This document shows, piece by piece, positions 1 through 5,657 of a DNA stretch of 7,525 bases. This DNA comes from CAZWXH01 sp964637725 (GTDB lineage: Bacteria; Bacillota_I; Bacilli_A; Erysipelotrichales; Coprobacillaceae): positions 1 to 7,525 of the forward strand of contig CAZWXH010000088.1 in NCBI GenBank assembly GCA_964637725.1, written 5' to 3'. Position 1 is the first letter of the stretch, and each line of letters opens with the position of its first letter. The notes beneath the pieces were generated by a model that saw only the letters and a program-made list of their open reading frames with translations, had not been told where the DNA came from and searched no databases. The translations under genes were made by a program, and so were the position numbers.

Positions 1-17
1 TTCTTTTCCTGACTCAT
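1..17 (-). CDS. 5' end of an unidentified gene (first codons only)
   Basis: On the minus strand an ATG lies at 17-15, and the visible codons read M-S-Q-E-K before the window ends. A perfect GGAGG ribosome binding site (complement at 25-29) sits 7 nt upstream of the ATG, and a good sigma-A-type promoter lies further upstream. These signals make it very likely that a real gene starts here, in a transcription unit separate from prs, which ends in its own terminator. Five residues are too few to name the product. In Bacillus the genes after prs are ctc and pth, but this start does not resemble the usual Pth start (an MKLIVGLGNPG-like sequence), so I leave it unnamed. Confidence 0.75.
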
Positions 18-49
18 ACAAATTCCTCCAATATCCCAATATTTATTCC

Positions 50-78
50 ATTATACTACAAATTAATTTCATTCACAA
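50..78 (-). promoter_or_regulatory. Sigma-A-type promoter for the gene at the left edge
   Basis: Read on the minus strand, a perfect TATAAT -10 box lies at 55-50. A TTGTGA -35 box (4 of 6 consensus bases) lies at 78-73, and the spacing is exactly 17 bp. The predicted transcript would start around 43 and carry the GGAGG ribosome binding site and ATG of the edge gene. It lies just downstream of the prs terminator, which fits the start of a new transcription unit. Confidence 0.7.
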
Positions 79-104
79 CGAAAAATACCTTATATTACCT
101 TTTG

Positions 105-133
105 ACAAAAAGAAAAGAGATATTTCTATCTCT
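105..133 (-). terminator. Rho-independent terminator of prs
   Basis: A perfect 7-bp inverted repeat (AGAGATA at 116-122, TATCTCT at 127-133) has a GAAA tetraloop when read on the minus strand. It is followed by the T-rich run TTTCTTTTTG. The stem overlaps the prs stop codon (134-132). The stem is AT-rich and so only moderately stable, but its position and the T-tract support termination of the glmU-prs unit. Confidence 0.75.
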
Positions 134-1088
134 ATTCATTAAAGTCATATTGAAGAAAAACATCACTAACTGGTAAATTATTCTCAATACTTTCAATTGT
201 ATGAGCTAATAACTCAGCAACACTAATTTCAACTAAATTATCAAATTTCTTTTCATCAGGAATTGCTATTGTATCAGTAATAATAACTTCTTTTGCTCCA
301 CAATTAGATAATCTTTCAATTGCTGGACCAGATAAGACACCATGTGTACAAGCAATATAAACATCTTTAGCACCTTTTTCTTTTAACACAGCTGCTCCTG
401 CACAGATAGTTCCTGCAGTATCAATCATATCATCAATTAAGATACAGTTTTTACCAGTAACATCACCAATAATTCCCATAACTTCAACAGCATTTGGTTT
501 TGGTCTTCTTTTATCAATAATTGCAATTGGACAATCTAATGAATCAGATAAACGTCTTGCACGTGTTGCTCCACCATGATCAGGAGAAACGATACAAAGA
601 TCATCAATATTCTTATTTCTAAAATATTTACTAATAAGAGGTAAAGCTTGCATTTCATCAACAGGAATATCAAAGAATCCTTGAATTTGTGCAGCATGTA
701 GATCGATAGTAACTACTCTACCTACTCCTGACACTGTTAATAAATCAGCAACTAAACGTGAAGTAATTGGTTGTCTAGGTTTAGCCTTTCTATCTTGTCT
801 AGCATATCCAAAGTATGGAATAACAGCTGTAATTTCTTTTGCTGAAGCTCTTTTTAATGCATCAGCTAAAACTAAGATTTCCATTAAGTTTTCTGTAACA
901 GGATTAGATGTAGATTGTACAATAAAGACATCTTTCCCTCTTACTGATTCTCCAATTTCAACTAAAATTTCACCATCAGCGAAATGATGAACATCACATT
1001 TTCCAACCTTTGTTCCCATTGTCTTAGCAATTGATTTTGCTAGATCCTGACTAGCCGATAAAGCAAATACTGTTACGTTATTCTTCAT
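132..1088 (-). CDS. prs: Ribose-phosphate pyrophosphokinase (PRPP synthetase)
   Basis: Transfers pyrophosphate from ATP to ribose-5-phosphate, giving PRPP for purine, pyrimidine, histidine, tryptophan and NAD synthesis; cytosolic. The 318-residue product is full length for a class I bacterial enzyme. Visible hallmarks are FADGEI (36-41), the ATP-loop region YFGYARQDRK (92-101), DLHAAQIQGFFD (129-140), SPDHGGATRAR (168-178, where V is usual instead of the A), the catalytic KRRP loop (193-196) and the PRPP-binding ILIDDMIDTAGT (216-227). The ATG is preceded by AAAGGGG at 5-nt spacing, with a second AAAGGAG overlapping the glmU stop. It lies 19 nt after glmU, the same order as in Bacillus, and is almost certainly cotranscribed with it. 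No anomalies are seen. Confidence 0.97.
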   Translation of the reverse strand: MKNNVTVFALSASQDLAKSIAKTMGTKVGKCDVHHFADGEILVEIGESVRGKDVFIVQSTSNPVTENLMEILVLADALKRASAKEITAVIPYFGYARQDRKAKPRQPITSRLVADLLTVSGVGRVVTIDLHAAQIQGFFDIPVDEMQALPLISKYFRNKNIDDLCIVSPDHGGATRARRLSDSLDCPIAIIDKRRPKPNAVEVMGIIGDVTGKNCILIDDMIDTAGTICAGAAVLKEKGAKDVYIACTHGVLSGPAIERLSNCGAKEVIITDTIAIPDEKKFDNLVEISVAELLAHTIESIENNLPVSDVFLQYDFNE

Positions 1089-1107
1089 TTTGTCCCCTTT
1101 TTCTCCT

Positions 1108-2505
1108 TTACTTCTTCTTATTGAGTTCTTCGTATTTTTTTATTCTTATTTCTTTTAAAACTTTACTATAACCATCTTTGTTTTCTTGTCTTGCTCTAGC
1201 AATACCCATTGCATCTTCATCAACATCTTTTGTAATTGTTGATCCCGCTGCAATAAATGCATTCTTCTTAATTGTGACTGGCGCAATTAAATTAACATTA
1301 CATCCAACAAATGCATTATCTTCAATCTTTGTAAGTGATTTATTCTTTCCATCATAATTAACAGTGATTGTTCCACAACCCATATTAACATCACTACCTA
1401 CCTCAGCATCACCAACATAAGTTAAATGCGAAGCTTTACTTCCTTTTCCAAACACAGCTTTTTTCATTTCTACAAAATTACCTAAGTGTGCATGTTCTAG
1501 AATATGGCAATTTGTTCTTAATCTTGCAAATGGTCCTATATCAACACCATTTTCAATAATTGAATCACTTAATACTGAATATTTAATAATAACCTCATCT
1601 TTAACAATAACATTATCAAATTCGCAGTATGGACCAATATGACAGTTGCTACCAATTTCTGTTTTTCCTTTTAAAATACATCCAGGCTCAATTGTTGTTT
1701 CTGGACCAATCTTTACATCACTTGCTATATAAGTGTTTTTAGGATCAATAATGTTAACACCATTGATTAAGTGTTTCTTATTAACTCTATCTCTTAAGAT
1801 TTCTGTTGCTTCTGCTAAAGCAACGCGATCATTAATACCACCAAATTCACTCATATCATCTACTTTATATGCAGCAACATTTAATCCTTCGTTATTCATA
1901 ACACCAATAACATCAGTGATATAATATTCATTTTGAACATTGTTATTGGTTATTTTAGCTAAAGCATTAAACAATGCTTTATTATCAAAACAATATTCAC
2001 CTGCATTCATTTCTGTAATATGTTTATGTTCTTCTTTTAAATCTTTATATTCTTCAATTCCAACAACTTGATTATTCTCTTTAATAATTCTACCAAATTG
2101 AATAGATAAATCACAATCACAACTCATAATCGTTCCTTGACTATTTTGAGATTGATGATAATCAATAAAAGCTTGAATCGTTTCCTTTGTAATTAAAGGT
2201 GCATCACCATTTAACACAAGCGTGATTCCATCTTTATCCTTTAAAATATCTTTTGCTTGTAAAACAGCATGACCTGTTCCTAATTGCTCAGTTTGATGAA
2301 CAATAGTAACACCATCAACAATAGCCTCAACTTGCGCAGCTTCATGCCCCACAACAACGACTGTTTCATCTACATTCAAAGCCTTTAACTCATCTACAAT
2401 ATGATTAATCATTGGCTTATATAAAACTTCATGAACAACCTTTGGTTTAGAAGACTTCATTCGAGTCCCTTTCCCCGCAGCTAATACAATAGCATATACT
2501 TTCAT
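1108..2505 (-). CDS. glmU: Bifunctional UDP-GlcNAc pyrophosphorylase / glucosamine-1-phosphate N-acetyltransferase
   Basis: Makes UDP-N-acetylglucosamine from glucosamine-1-phosphate in two steps (acetylation, then uridylyl transfer), feeding peptidoglycan and other GlcNAc polymers; cytosolic. Length (465 residues) is normal. The N-terminal uridyltransferase domain (about 1-230) shows LAAGKGTRM (8-16) with PK at 21-22, QTEQLGTGHA (71-80), NGDAPL (99-104, D101 the expected metal ligand) and NEYYITDV (192-199). The C-terminal half (about 250-445) is a left-handed beta-helix of hexapeptide repeats, with GPFARLR (324-330), GNFVEMKKA (342-350), KASHLTYVGDAEVG (357-370, H360 the likely catalytic His) and NYDGKNKS (383-390). 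An AAGGAG lies 9 nt before the ATG. It starts 81 nt after ispE, beyond a terminator, and heads the glmU-prs pair. Confidence 0.97.
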   Translation of the reverse strand: MKVYAIVLAAGKGTRMKSSKPKVVHEVLYKPMINHIVDELKALNVDETVVVVGHEAAQVEAIVDGVTIVHQTEQLGTGHAVLQAKDILKDKDGITLVLNGDAPLITKETIQAFIDYHQSQNSQGTIMSCDCDLSIQFGRIIKENNQVVGIEEYKDLKEEHKHITEMNAGEYCFDNKALFNALAKITNNNVQNEYYITDVIGVMNNEGLNVAAYKVDDMSEFGGINDRVALAEATEILRDRVNKKHLINGVNIIDPKNTYIASDVKIGPETTIEPGCILKGKTEIGSNCHIGPYCEFDNVIVKDEVIIKYSVLSDSIIENGVDIGPFARLRTNCHILEHAHLGNFVEMKKAVFGKGSKASHLTYVGDAEVGSDVNMGCGTITVNYDGKNKSLTKIEDNAFVGCNVNLIAPVTIKKNAFIAAGSTITKDVDEDAMGIARARQENKDGYSKVLKEIRIKKYEELNKKK

Positions 2506-2529
2506 TATTCTATTCTCCTTAACGCCCCT

Positions 2530-2538
2530 ATTCTAACA
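2530..2538 (-). promoter_or_regulatory. Likely extended -10 promoter for glmU-prs
   Basis: Just past the ispE terminator T-run, the minus strand reads TGTTAGAAT: an extended -10 TG motif, one spacer base and TAGAAT (5 of 6 consensus bases). No good -35 box is visible; the expected position falls in the terminator's T-tract. A transcript would start near 2523 and give a leader of about 18 nt carrying the AAGGAG site. A promoter is expected here because ispE is followed by a strong terminator. Confidence 0.45.
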
Positions 2539-2549
2539 AAAATTCAACC

Positions 2550-2581
2550 AAAAAAAAAGAGGAAAGACGAAATACTTTCCT
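2550..2581 (-). terminator. Rho-independent terminator after ispE
   Basis: A perfect 7-bp inverted repeat (AGGAAAG at 2560-2566, CTTTCCT at 2575-2581) has an 8-nt loop. On the minus strand it is followed, after one C, by nine consecutive T residues (complement 2558-2550). It lies 5 nt after the ispE stop codon. This is the strongest canonical terminator in the window, and it separates the rsmA-yabG-ispE cluster from glmU-prs. Confidence 0.85.
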
Positions 2582-2586
2582 TATTT

Positions 2587-3447
2587 TCAATATTTTTCTT
2601 CCTCTTCTCGATAAATCATTGTTTTTCTGACAAAATAATATTTGTTTTTAAAAAACTCATATCCTTTATCTAGTATATTTTCATCTTTTGTCATTCCAAA
2701 CACACAAGATCCACTTCCTGACATCAAAGCACCATCAAATCCTAATTCTAACATCTCTTCTTTAATAGTCTGTATATCTTTTACCATATCAATCGAAGGT
2801 GCTTCTAAAGTATTTCCTAAACTTTCAATAACTTTATAAAAATCATTCTCTTCTATTCCATCTTTCATTTTCTTGATTTGTGGATGTACTGCTTGATTTA
2901 AATCAAGCATCTCAAATGCTTTTTTAGTAGAAACACCTTTTTTAGGTTTTACGAGTAGGAAATGACAATTCAAATTATTGTCAATAAACTCTAACTTTTC
3001 TCCAATTCCTTTGACTAATGCCATTTTTTCATATATACAAAATGGGATATCTGCACCAACTTCCTTCCCGATACTTGCCAGTTCATCCAATGATAAATTT
3101 AAACGAAACATCTGATTCATTGCTTTTAATACAGCTGCTCCATCAGCACTACCGCCAGCTAAACCTGCTTGGGTTGGAATATGTTTATAGATGTGAATCT
3201 GTACACCAGAAGGAATACGATAACGTTCTATGAGTATAGCTGCGACTTTGTACATTATATTTCTTTCATCGGTAGGCATTCGAAAATTATTAGAAGTGAT
3301 TTGTATTCCTTCCTCTATCCGATTGATATAAATTAAATCATGTAGCGTAATAGGAGCCATAATCATTTCTAATTCATGATAGCCATCTTCTCGCCGACTC
3401 ACTACATCTAGCGCTAAATTAATCTTTGCATATGCTCTTATTTTCAT
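2587..3447 (-). CDS. ispE: 4-diphosphocytidyl-2-C-methyl-D-erythritol kinase
   Basis: GHMP-family kinase that phosphorylates CDP-methylerythritol in the non-mevalonate (MEP) isoprenoid pathway; cytosolic. With the start chosen here it has 286 residues, normal for the family. It begins MKIRAYAKINLALDV, a typical IspE N-terminus with the conserved Lys at 8. It also carries the ATP-binding PTQAGLAGGSAD (91-102), ADIPF with the likely catalytic Asp at 133, and the glycine-rich SGSGSCVFG (243-251). Earlier in-frame ATGs at 3456 and 3453 exist, but the AGAGG ribosome binding site (complement 3457-3461) directly abuts or nearly abuts them. It is 9 nt from the ATG at 3447, so I prefer 3447. If 3456 is used, the gene overlaps the yabG stop by 4 nt (ATGA). 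Either way it is translationally linked to yabG. Confidence 0.95.
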   Translation of the reverse strand: MKIRAYAKINLALDVVSRREDGYHELEMIMAPITLHDLIYINRIEEGIQITSNNFRMPTDERNIMYKVAAILIERYRIPSGVQIHIYKHIPTQAGLAGGSADGAAVLKAMNQMFRLNLSLDELASIGKEVGADIPFCIYEKMALVKGIGEKLEFIDNNLNCHFLLVKPKKGVSTKKAFEMLDLNQAVHPQIKKMKDGIEENDFYKVIESLGNTLEAPSIDMVKDIQTIKEEMLELGFDGALMSGSGSCVFGMTKDENILDKGYEFFKNKYYFVRKTMIYREEEEKY

Positions 3448-3452
3448 TATCA

Positions 3453-4199
3453 TCATCCTCTCGTTGGATATATTTTTCTGGCAACTCCCTTTGTATCAAT
3501 ACCACCCATACCACTTTGTTTATGCGATGTTTTATCAATAATATCTTCAACATCACAATAGTTTCTAACACTCTCATTTGCGACTAAACTCGCTACATAA
3601 ACAGGATCTAAGGCATGAATATTAATTCTTTTAGGACTAGATGCAAAATTAGCTCCACACGCTAGTAACATTTCATAATATGACTGACATGCCCCTGCTA
3701 TAATAATGAGTTCATCTTTATCCCCTTGGTATTCTCTTGCTTTTTTAATTGTATCAACATAATCTAAAGAATGTTGATAATTATGAATTTGATTTTTATC
3801 ATGATCTTTTCTTAAAGCATCATGTCCAGTAACTACAAGGATTTGCGGTTTGTGCTTTTCTAATAAAGTTATGACTTGTTCTTTCATCTCTTCTTCTTTC
3901 ATAAAATAACAATCAGCTCTTATCTTTAATTCTTGATATTTCTTTTCACACATATTTAAATACTTTTCATCACCATCTAAATGTAGAACTTTTCCTCTTA
4001 ACATTGGTTGTCTATTTAAAGAAAAATGATCTTCATGATGTCCTTGTATTTCACTCAACTCTAAATCATCTATATCACTATCAGCAATAAGTCTTAATTC
4101 AACACCTCTTAAATAATAGATTCCTTCTTTAATATCAAATATTTCAAAAAGAATATCTCCATTATATTTCTTTCTAACAACATAATCACCAATTTTCAT
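3453..4199 (-). CDS. yabG: Sporulation-specific protease YabG
   Basis: In Bacillus and Clostridioides, YabG is a sporulation protease that processes spore coat and cortex proteins. The 248-residue product, somewhat shorter than B. subtilis YabG (about 290), has the family features in order: an N-terminal MKIGDYVVRKKYNGD segment (1-15) with a small beta-rich domain, VLHLDGDEKYL (71-81), LVVTGHDAL (121-129), AGACQSYYEMLLACGANFAS (168-187) and a C-terminal GGIDTKG (232-238). H126 and C171, in the two most family-like motifs, are my candidates for a catalytic pair; this is inference. The start is supported by GGTGAG 3-4 nt upstream. It follows rsmA by 26 nt, as in Bacillus, but veg and sspF do not follow it. 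It has no signal peptide or membrane segment. It is the only sporulation gene in the window and the best clue to lifestyle. Confidence 0.93.
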   Translation of the reverse strand: MKIGDYVVRKKYNGDILFEIFDIKEGIYYLRGVELRLIADSDIDDLELSEIQGHHEDHFSLNRQPMLRGKVLHLDGDEKYLNMCEKKYQELKIRADCYFMKEEEMKEQVITLLEKHKPQILVVTGHDALRKDHDKNQIHNYQHSLDYVDTIKKAREYQGDKDELIIIAGACQSYYEMLLACGANFASSPKRINIHALDPVYVASLVANESVRNYCDVEDIIDKTSHKQSGMGGIDTKGVARKIYPTRG

Positions 4200-4213
4200 A
4201 ATCTCACCATATT

Positions 4214-4241
4214 TAATATATGGTTTTATAAATACTTTGTG
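4214..4241 (-). promoter_or_regulatory. Possible sigma-K-like (late mother-cell) promoter for yabG
   Basis: On the minus strand CATATATTA (4222-4214) fits the sigma-K -10 pattern CATAnnnTA exactly. CACA (4241-4238) fits the loose -35 pattern mACm, with 15 bp between them, about one less than the usual 16-17. The -35 part lies in the last codons of rsmA. B. subtilis yabG is itself known as a sigma-K-dependent gene. Against it, the leader would be only about 8-10 nt, barely including the ribosome binding site, and AT-rich DNA produces such matches by chance. Confidence 0.3.
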
Positions 4242-5041
4242 AGGGCTATATAATCCTCAATTGATAATTCTTCTGGTCTCTTGTTTTCTTTAATATGACA
4301 TTCATCTAAAATTGTTTTTGTATTCTCTTTAAAAAGGACTTTAAGATTATTAAAGATTGTCTTTCTTTTTTGCGTAAAAGATATATTTAAAATCTTTGTT
4401 AATGATTGATTATAATCTTTATATTTACGAATAGAAATAATTGCACTATCTACATGAGGGGCTGGTAAAAACACCTGTTTAGATACAATCATATCCATTG
4501 AGATATCTCCAATACTTTCAATCATTAGTGTTAAAGGTCCCTTATAGTTACCATCAGTTAGTTTCAAGGCAACTTCTTTTTGAACCATCGCATGAATACT
4601 ATCCAACAAGGCATTAGACGTTAATATATGTTGTAATATATCTGAAGTTATATAGTAAGGTAGATTGGCAACAATACAAACCTTTTTATAATTCTTATGT
4701 AATCTATCAACAACCTCTTTTAAATTCACTGTTAAAAAATCTTGAAAAATAATATCAATATTTTGATATTCTTCTAAAGATTCTTTTAATACATCTTTTA
4801 GTCTTTCATCTATTTCATAACATATGACATGTCCAGCTTGAATAGCTAATTGTTCACTCAACGCACCTATCCCTGGACCAATCTCTATAACACATGTGTC
4901 TTTATCTATCAATGTTGAAGAAACAATCTTTTTAATTGTATTTAAATCAATTAAAAAATTCTGTCCAAACTTCTTTGAAGCTTGTAATTGATATTTATTA
5001 AGAAGATACATTGTATTTGATTTCTTTGCGATATCTTTCAT
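4226..5041 (-). CDS. rsmA: 16S rRNA (adenine1518-N6/adenine1519-N6)-dimethyltransferase
   Basis: KsgA/RsmA dimethylates two adjacent adenines in the 3'-terminal helix of 16S rRNA using S-adenosylmethionine, a late step of 30S maturation; cytosolic. With the chosen start (271 residues) the motifs are GQNFLID (26-32), the SAM-binding VIEIGPGIGALSEQL (51-65), CYEIDE (74-79), the catalytic NLPYYI (126-131), FLPAPHVDSAI (191-201) and the C-terminal FTQKRKTIFNNL (222-233). An upstream in-frame ATG at 5074 would add MFYVIIDSGDD, which is not typical of the family. The ATG at 5041 has AGGTGAT, part of the perfect anti-SD complement, just upstream and starts with the family-like MKDIAKK. It is the first gene of the minus-strand cluster, divergent from niaR, with the -10 box 17 nt upstream of the start. 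Confidence 0.96.
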   Translation of the reverse strand: MKDIAKKSNTMYLLNKYQLQASKKFGQNFLIDLNTIKKIVSSTLIDKDTCVIEIGPGIGALSEQLAIQAGHVICYEIDERLKDVLKESLEEYQNIDIIFQDFLTVNLKEVVDRLHKNYKKVCIVANLPYYITSDILQHILTSNALLDSIHAMVQKEVALKLTDGNYKGPLTLMIESIGDISMDMIVSKQVFLPAPHVDSAIISIRKYKDYNQSLTKILNISFTQKRKTIFNNLKVLFKENTKTILDECHIKENKRPEELSIEDYIALTKYL

Positions 5042-5057
5042 ATCATCACCTGAATCT

Positions 5058-5066
5058 ATTATAACA
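5058..5066 (-). promoter_or_regulatory. Extended -10 promoter for rsmA
   Basis: On the minus strand TGTTATAAT (5066-5058) combines the extended -10 TG with a perfect TATAAT. No convincing -35 box is found 16-18 bp upstream. A second TATAAT lies at 5079-5074, within an 8-base direct repeat (GTTATAAT twice, 16 bp apart centre to centre). The predicted leader is about 10 nt, just enough for the AGGTGAT site. Confidence 0.55.
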
Positions 5067-5106
5067 TAAAACAATTATAACTCATTTCTTTTTTCAATAA
5101 AATGTT

Positions 5107-5125
5107 TTATAATACTATAAGAGGG
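5107..5125 (+). promoter_or_regulatory. -10 region, small palindrome and ribosome binding site of niaR
   Basis: A perfect TATAAT (5108-5113) lies inside an interrupted palindrome with TTATA and TATAA arms (5107-5111 and 5116-5120), 4 nt apart. The -35 position holds only a weak TTTCTT (5085-5090, 17-bp spacing). GAGGG (5121-5125) is the ribosome binding site, 8 nt before the ATG. The palindrome could be an operator, but AT-rich symmetry around a -10 box is common, and I do not recognise a known NiaR box in it. Confidence 0.5.
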
Positions 5126-5133
5126 ATAAAAAT

Positions 5134-5634
5134 ATGAACAGAAAAGATAAAATACTAGAACAAATTAATCAAAGTGAAAAACCTATTTCAGCGTCATATC
5201 TCGCTAATCTTTTAGGAGTGAGTAGACAAATAATAGTTGGAGATATTGCACTCTTACGAGCAAGTGGATGTGATATTATAGCAACACCTAGAGGTTATGT
5301 CATCGATAAATTAGGAAAGGGTGTAAAACACACTATTGCGGTTAAACATCAAAGTGATGATTTAAAAGATGAACTTTATACTATTGTTGATATGGGTGGT
5401 AGTATCGAAGATGTTATTGTGGAACATCCTGTCTATGGACAATTAACTGGTAAGTTACATATTTCATCTCGATATGATGTTGATCAATTTTTAATAAAGA
5501 TTGAAAATAGTCACGCCAAACCTTTAAGTCAACTTACTGATGGTTTACATCTCCATACTATAACATGTGAAAATATGGATGCCTATCATCGTATAATTAA
5601 GGCATTAGATGAAAAAGGATATTTATTAAGTTAA
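5134..5634 (+). CDS. niaR: NiaR-type transcriptional repressor (niacin-responsive, HTH plus 3H domain)
   Basis: NiaR (YrxA family) represses NAD synthesis and niacin uptake genes when niacin is bound. The 166-residue product is full length. Residues about 3-55 are a winged helix-turn-helix of the HTH_11 type (ISASYLANLLGVSRQIIVGDIALLR, 18-42). Residues about 65-163 form the 3H domain. H72, E80, H139 and H141 keep the same spacing as the metal ligands I recall from the Thermotoga NiaR structure (H79, E87, H146, H148), and GLHLH at 137-141 is clear. No NAD or niacin-transport gene is adjacent, so it would act in trans; self-regulation is possible. It is the only plus-strand gene, divergent from rsmA (92 nt between start codons) and convergent with the glycosyltransferase gene. 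Confidence 0.92.
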   Translation: MNRKDKILEQINQSEKPISASYLANLLGVSRQIIVGDIALLRASGCDIIATPRGYVIDKLGKGVKHTIAVKHQSDDLKDELYTIVDMGGSIEDVIVEHPVYGQLTGKLHISSRYDVDQFLIKIENSHAKPLSQLTDGLHLHTITCENMDAYHRIIKALDEKGYLLS

Positions 5635-5657
5635 AAGGTCGCATTTTATGCGACCTT
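5635..5657. terminator. Bidirectional terminator between niaR and the glycosyltransferase gene
   Basis: A perfect inverted repeat has outer arms AAGGTCGCA (5635-5643) and TGCGACCTT (5649-5657), plus one inner T-A pair and a TTT loop, giving a 10-bp stem. It begins immediately after the niaR stop (5632-5634) and includes most of the glycosyltransferase stop codon (5658-5656). On the plus strand the tail is ATTTATTTC; on the minus strand the stem ends in TT followed by TTAACTTAAT. Both tails are imperfect T-tracts, but the GC-rich stem between convergent genes argues for a shared terminator. Confidence 0.85.

Noticed and set aside
1733..1924. Plus-strand open frame of 63 codons
   Set aside because: Lies entirely antisense to the conserved coding sequence of glmU and shows no recognisable protein features; a shadow frame.
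2642..2839. Plus-strand open frame of 65 codons
   Set aside because: Antisense to the C-terminal part of ispE, whose motifs are intact; low-complexity, no independent support.
3018..3233. Plus-strand open frame of 71 codons
   Set aside because: Antisense to the ATP-binding region of ispE; no family resemblance.
5042..5074. Longer rsmA start at 5074 adding 11 residues
   Set aside because: The extra residues are not family-like, and the extension would run through the extended -10 promoter at 5058-5066. The ATG at 5041 has the proper ribosome binding site.
5107..5120. Recognised NiaR operator
   Set aside because: The palindrome is short, purely AT except one base, and overlaps a -10 box. It does not match any NiaR site I can recall with confidence.
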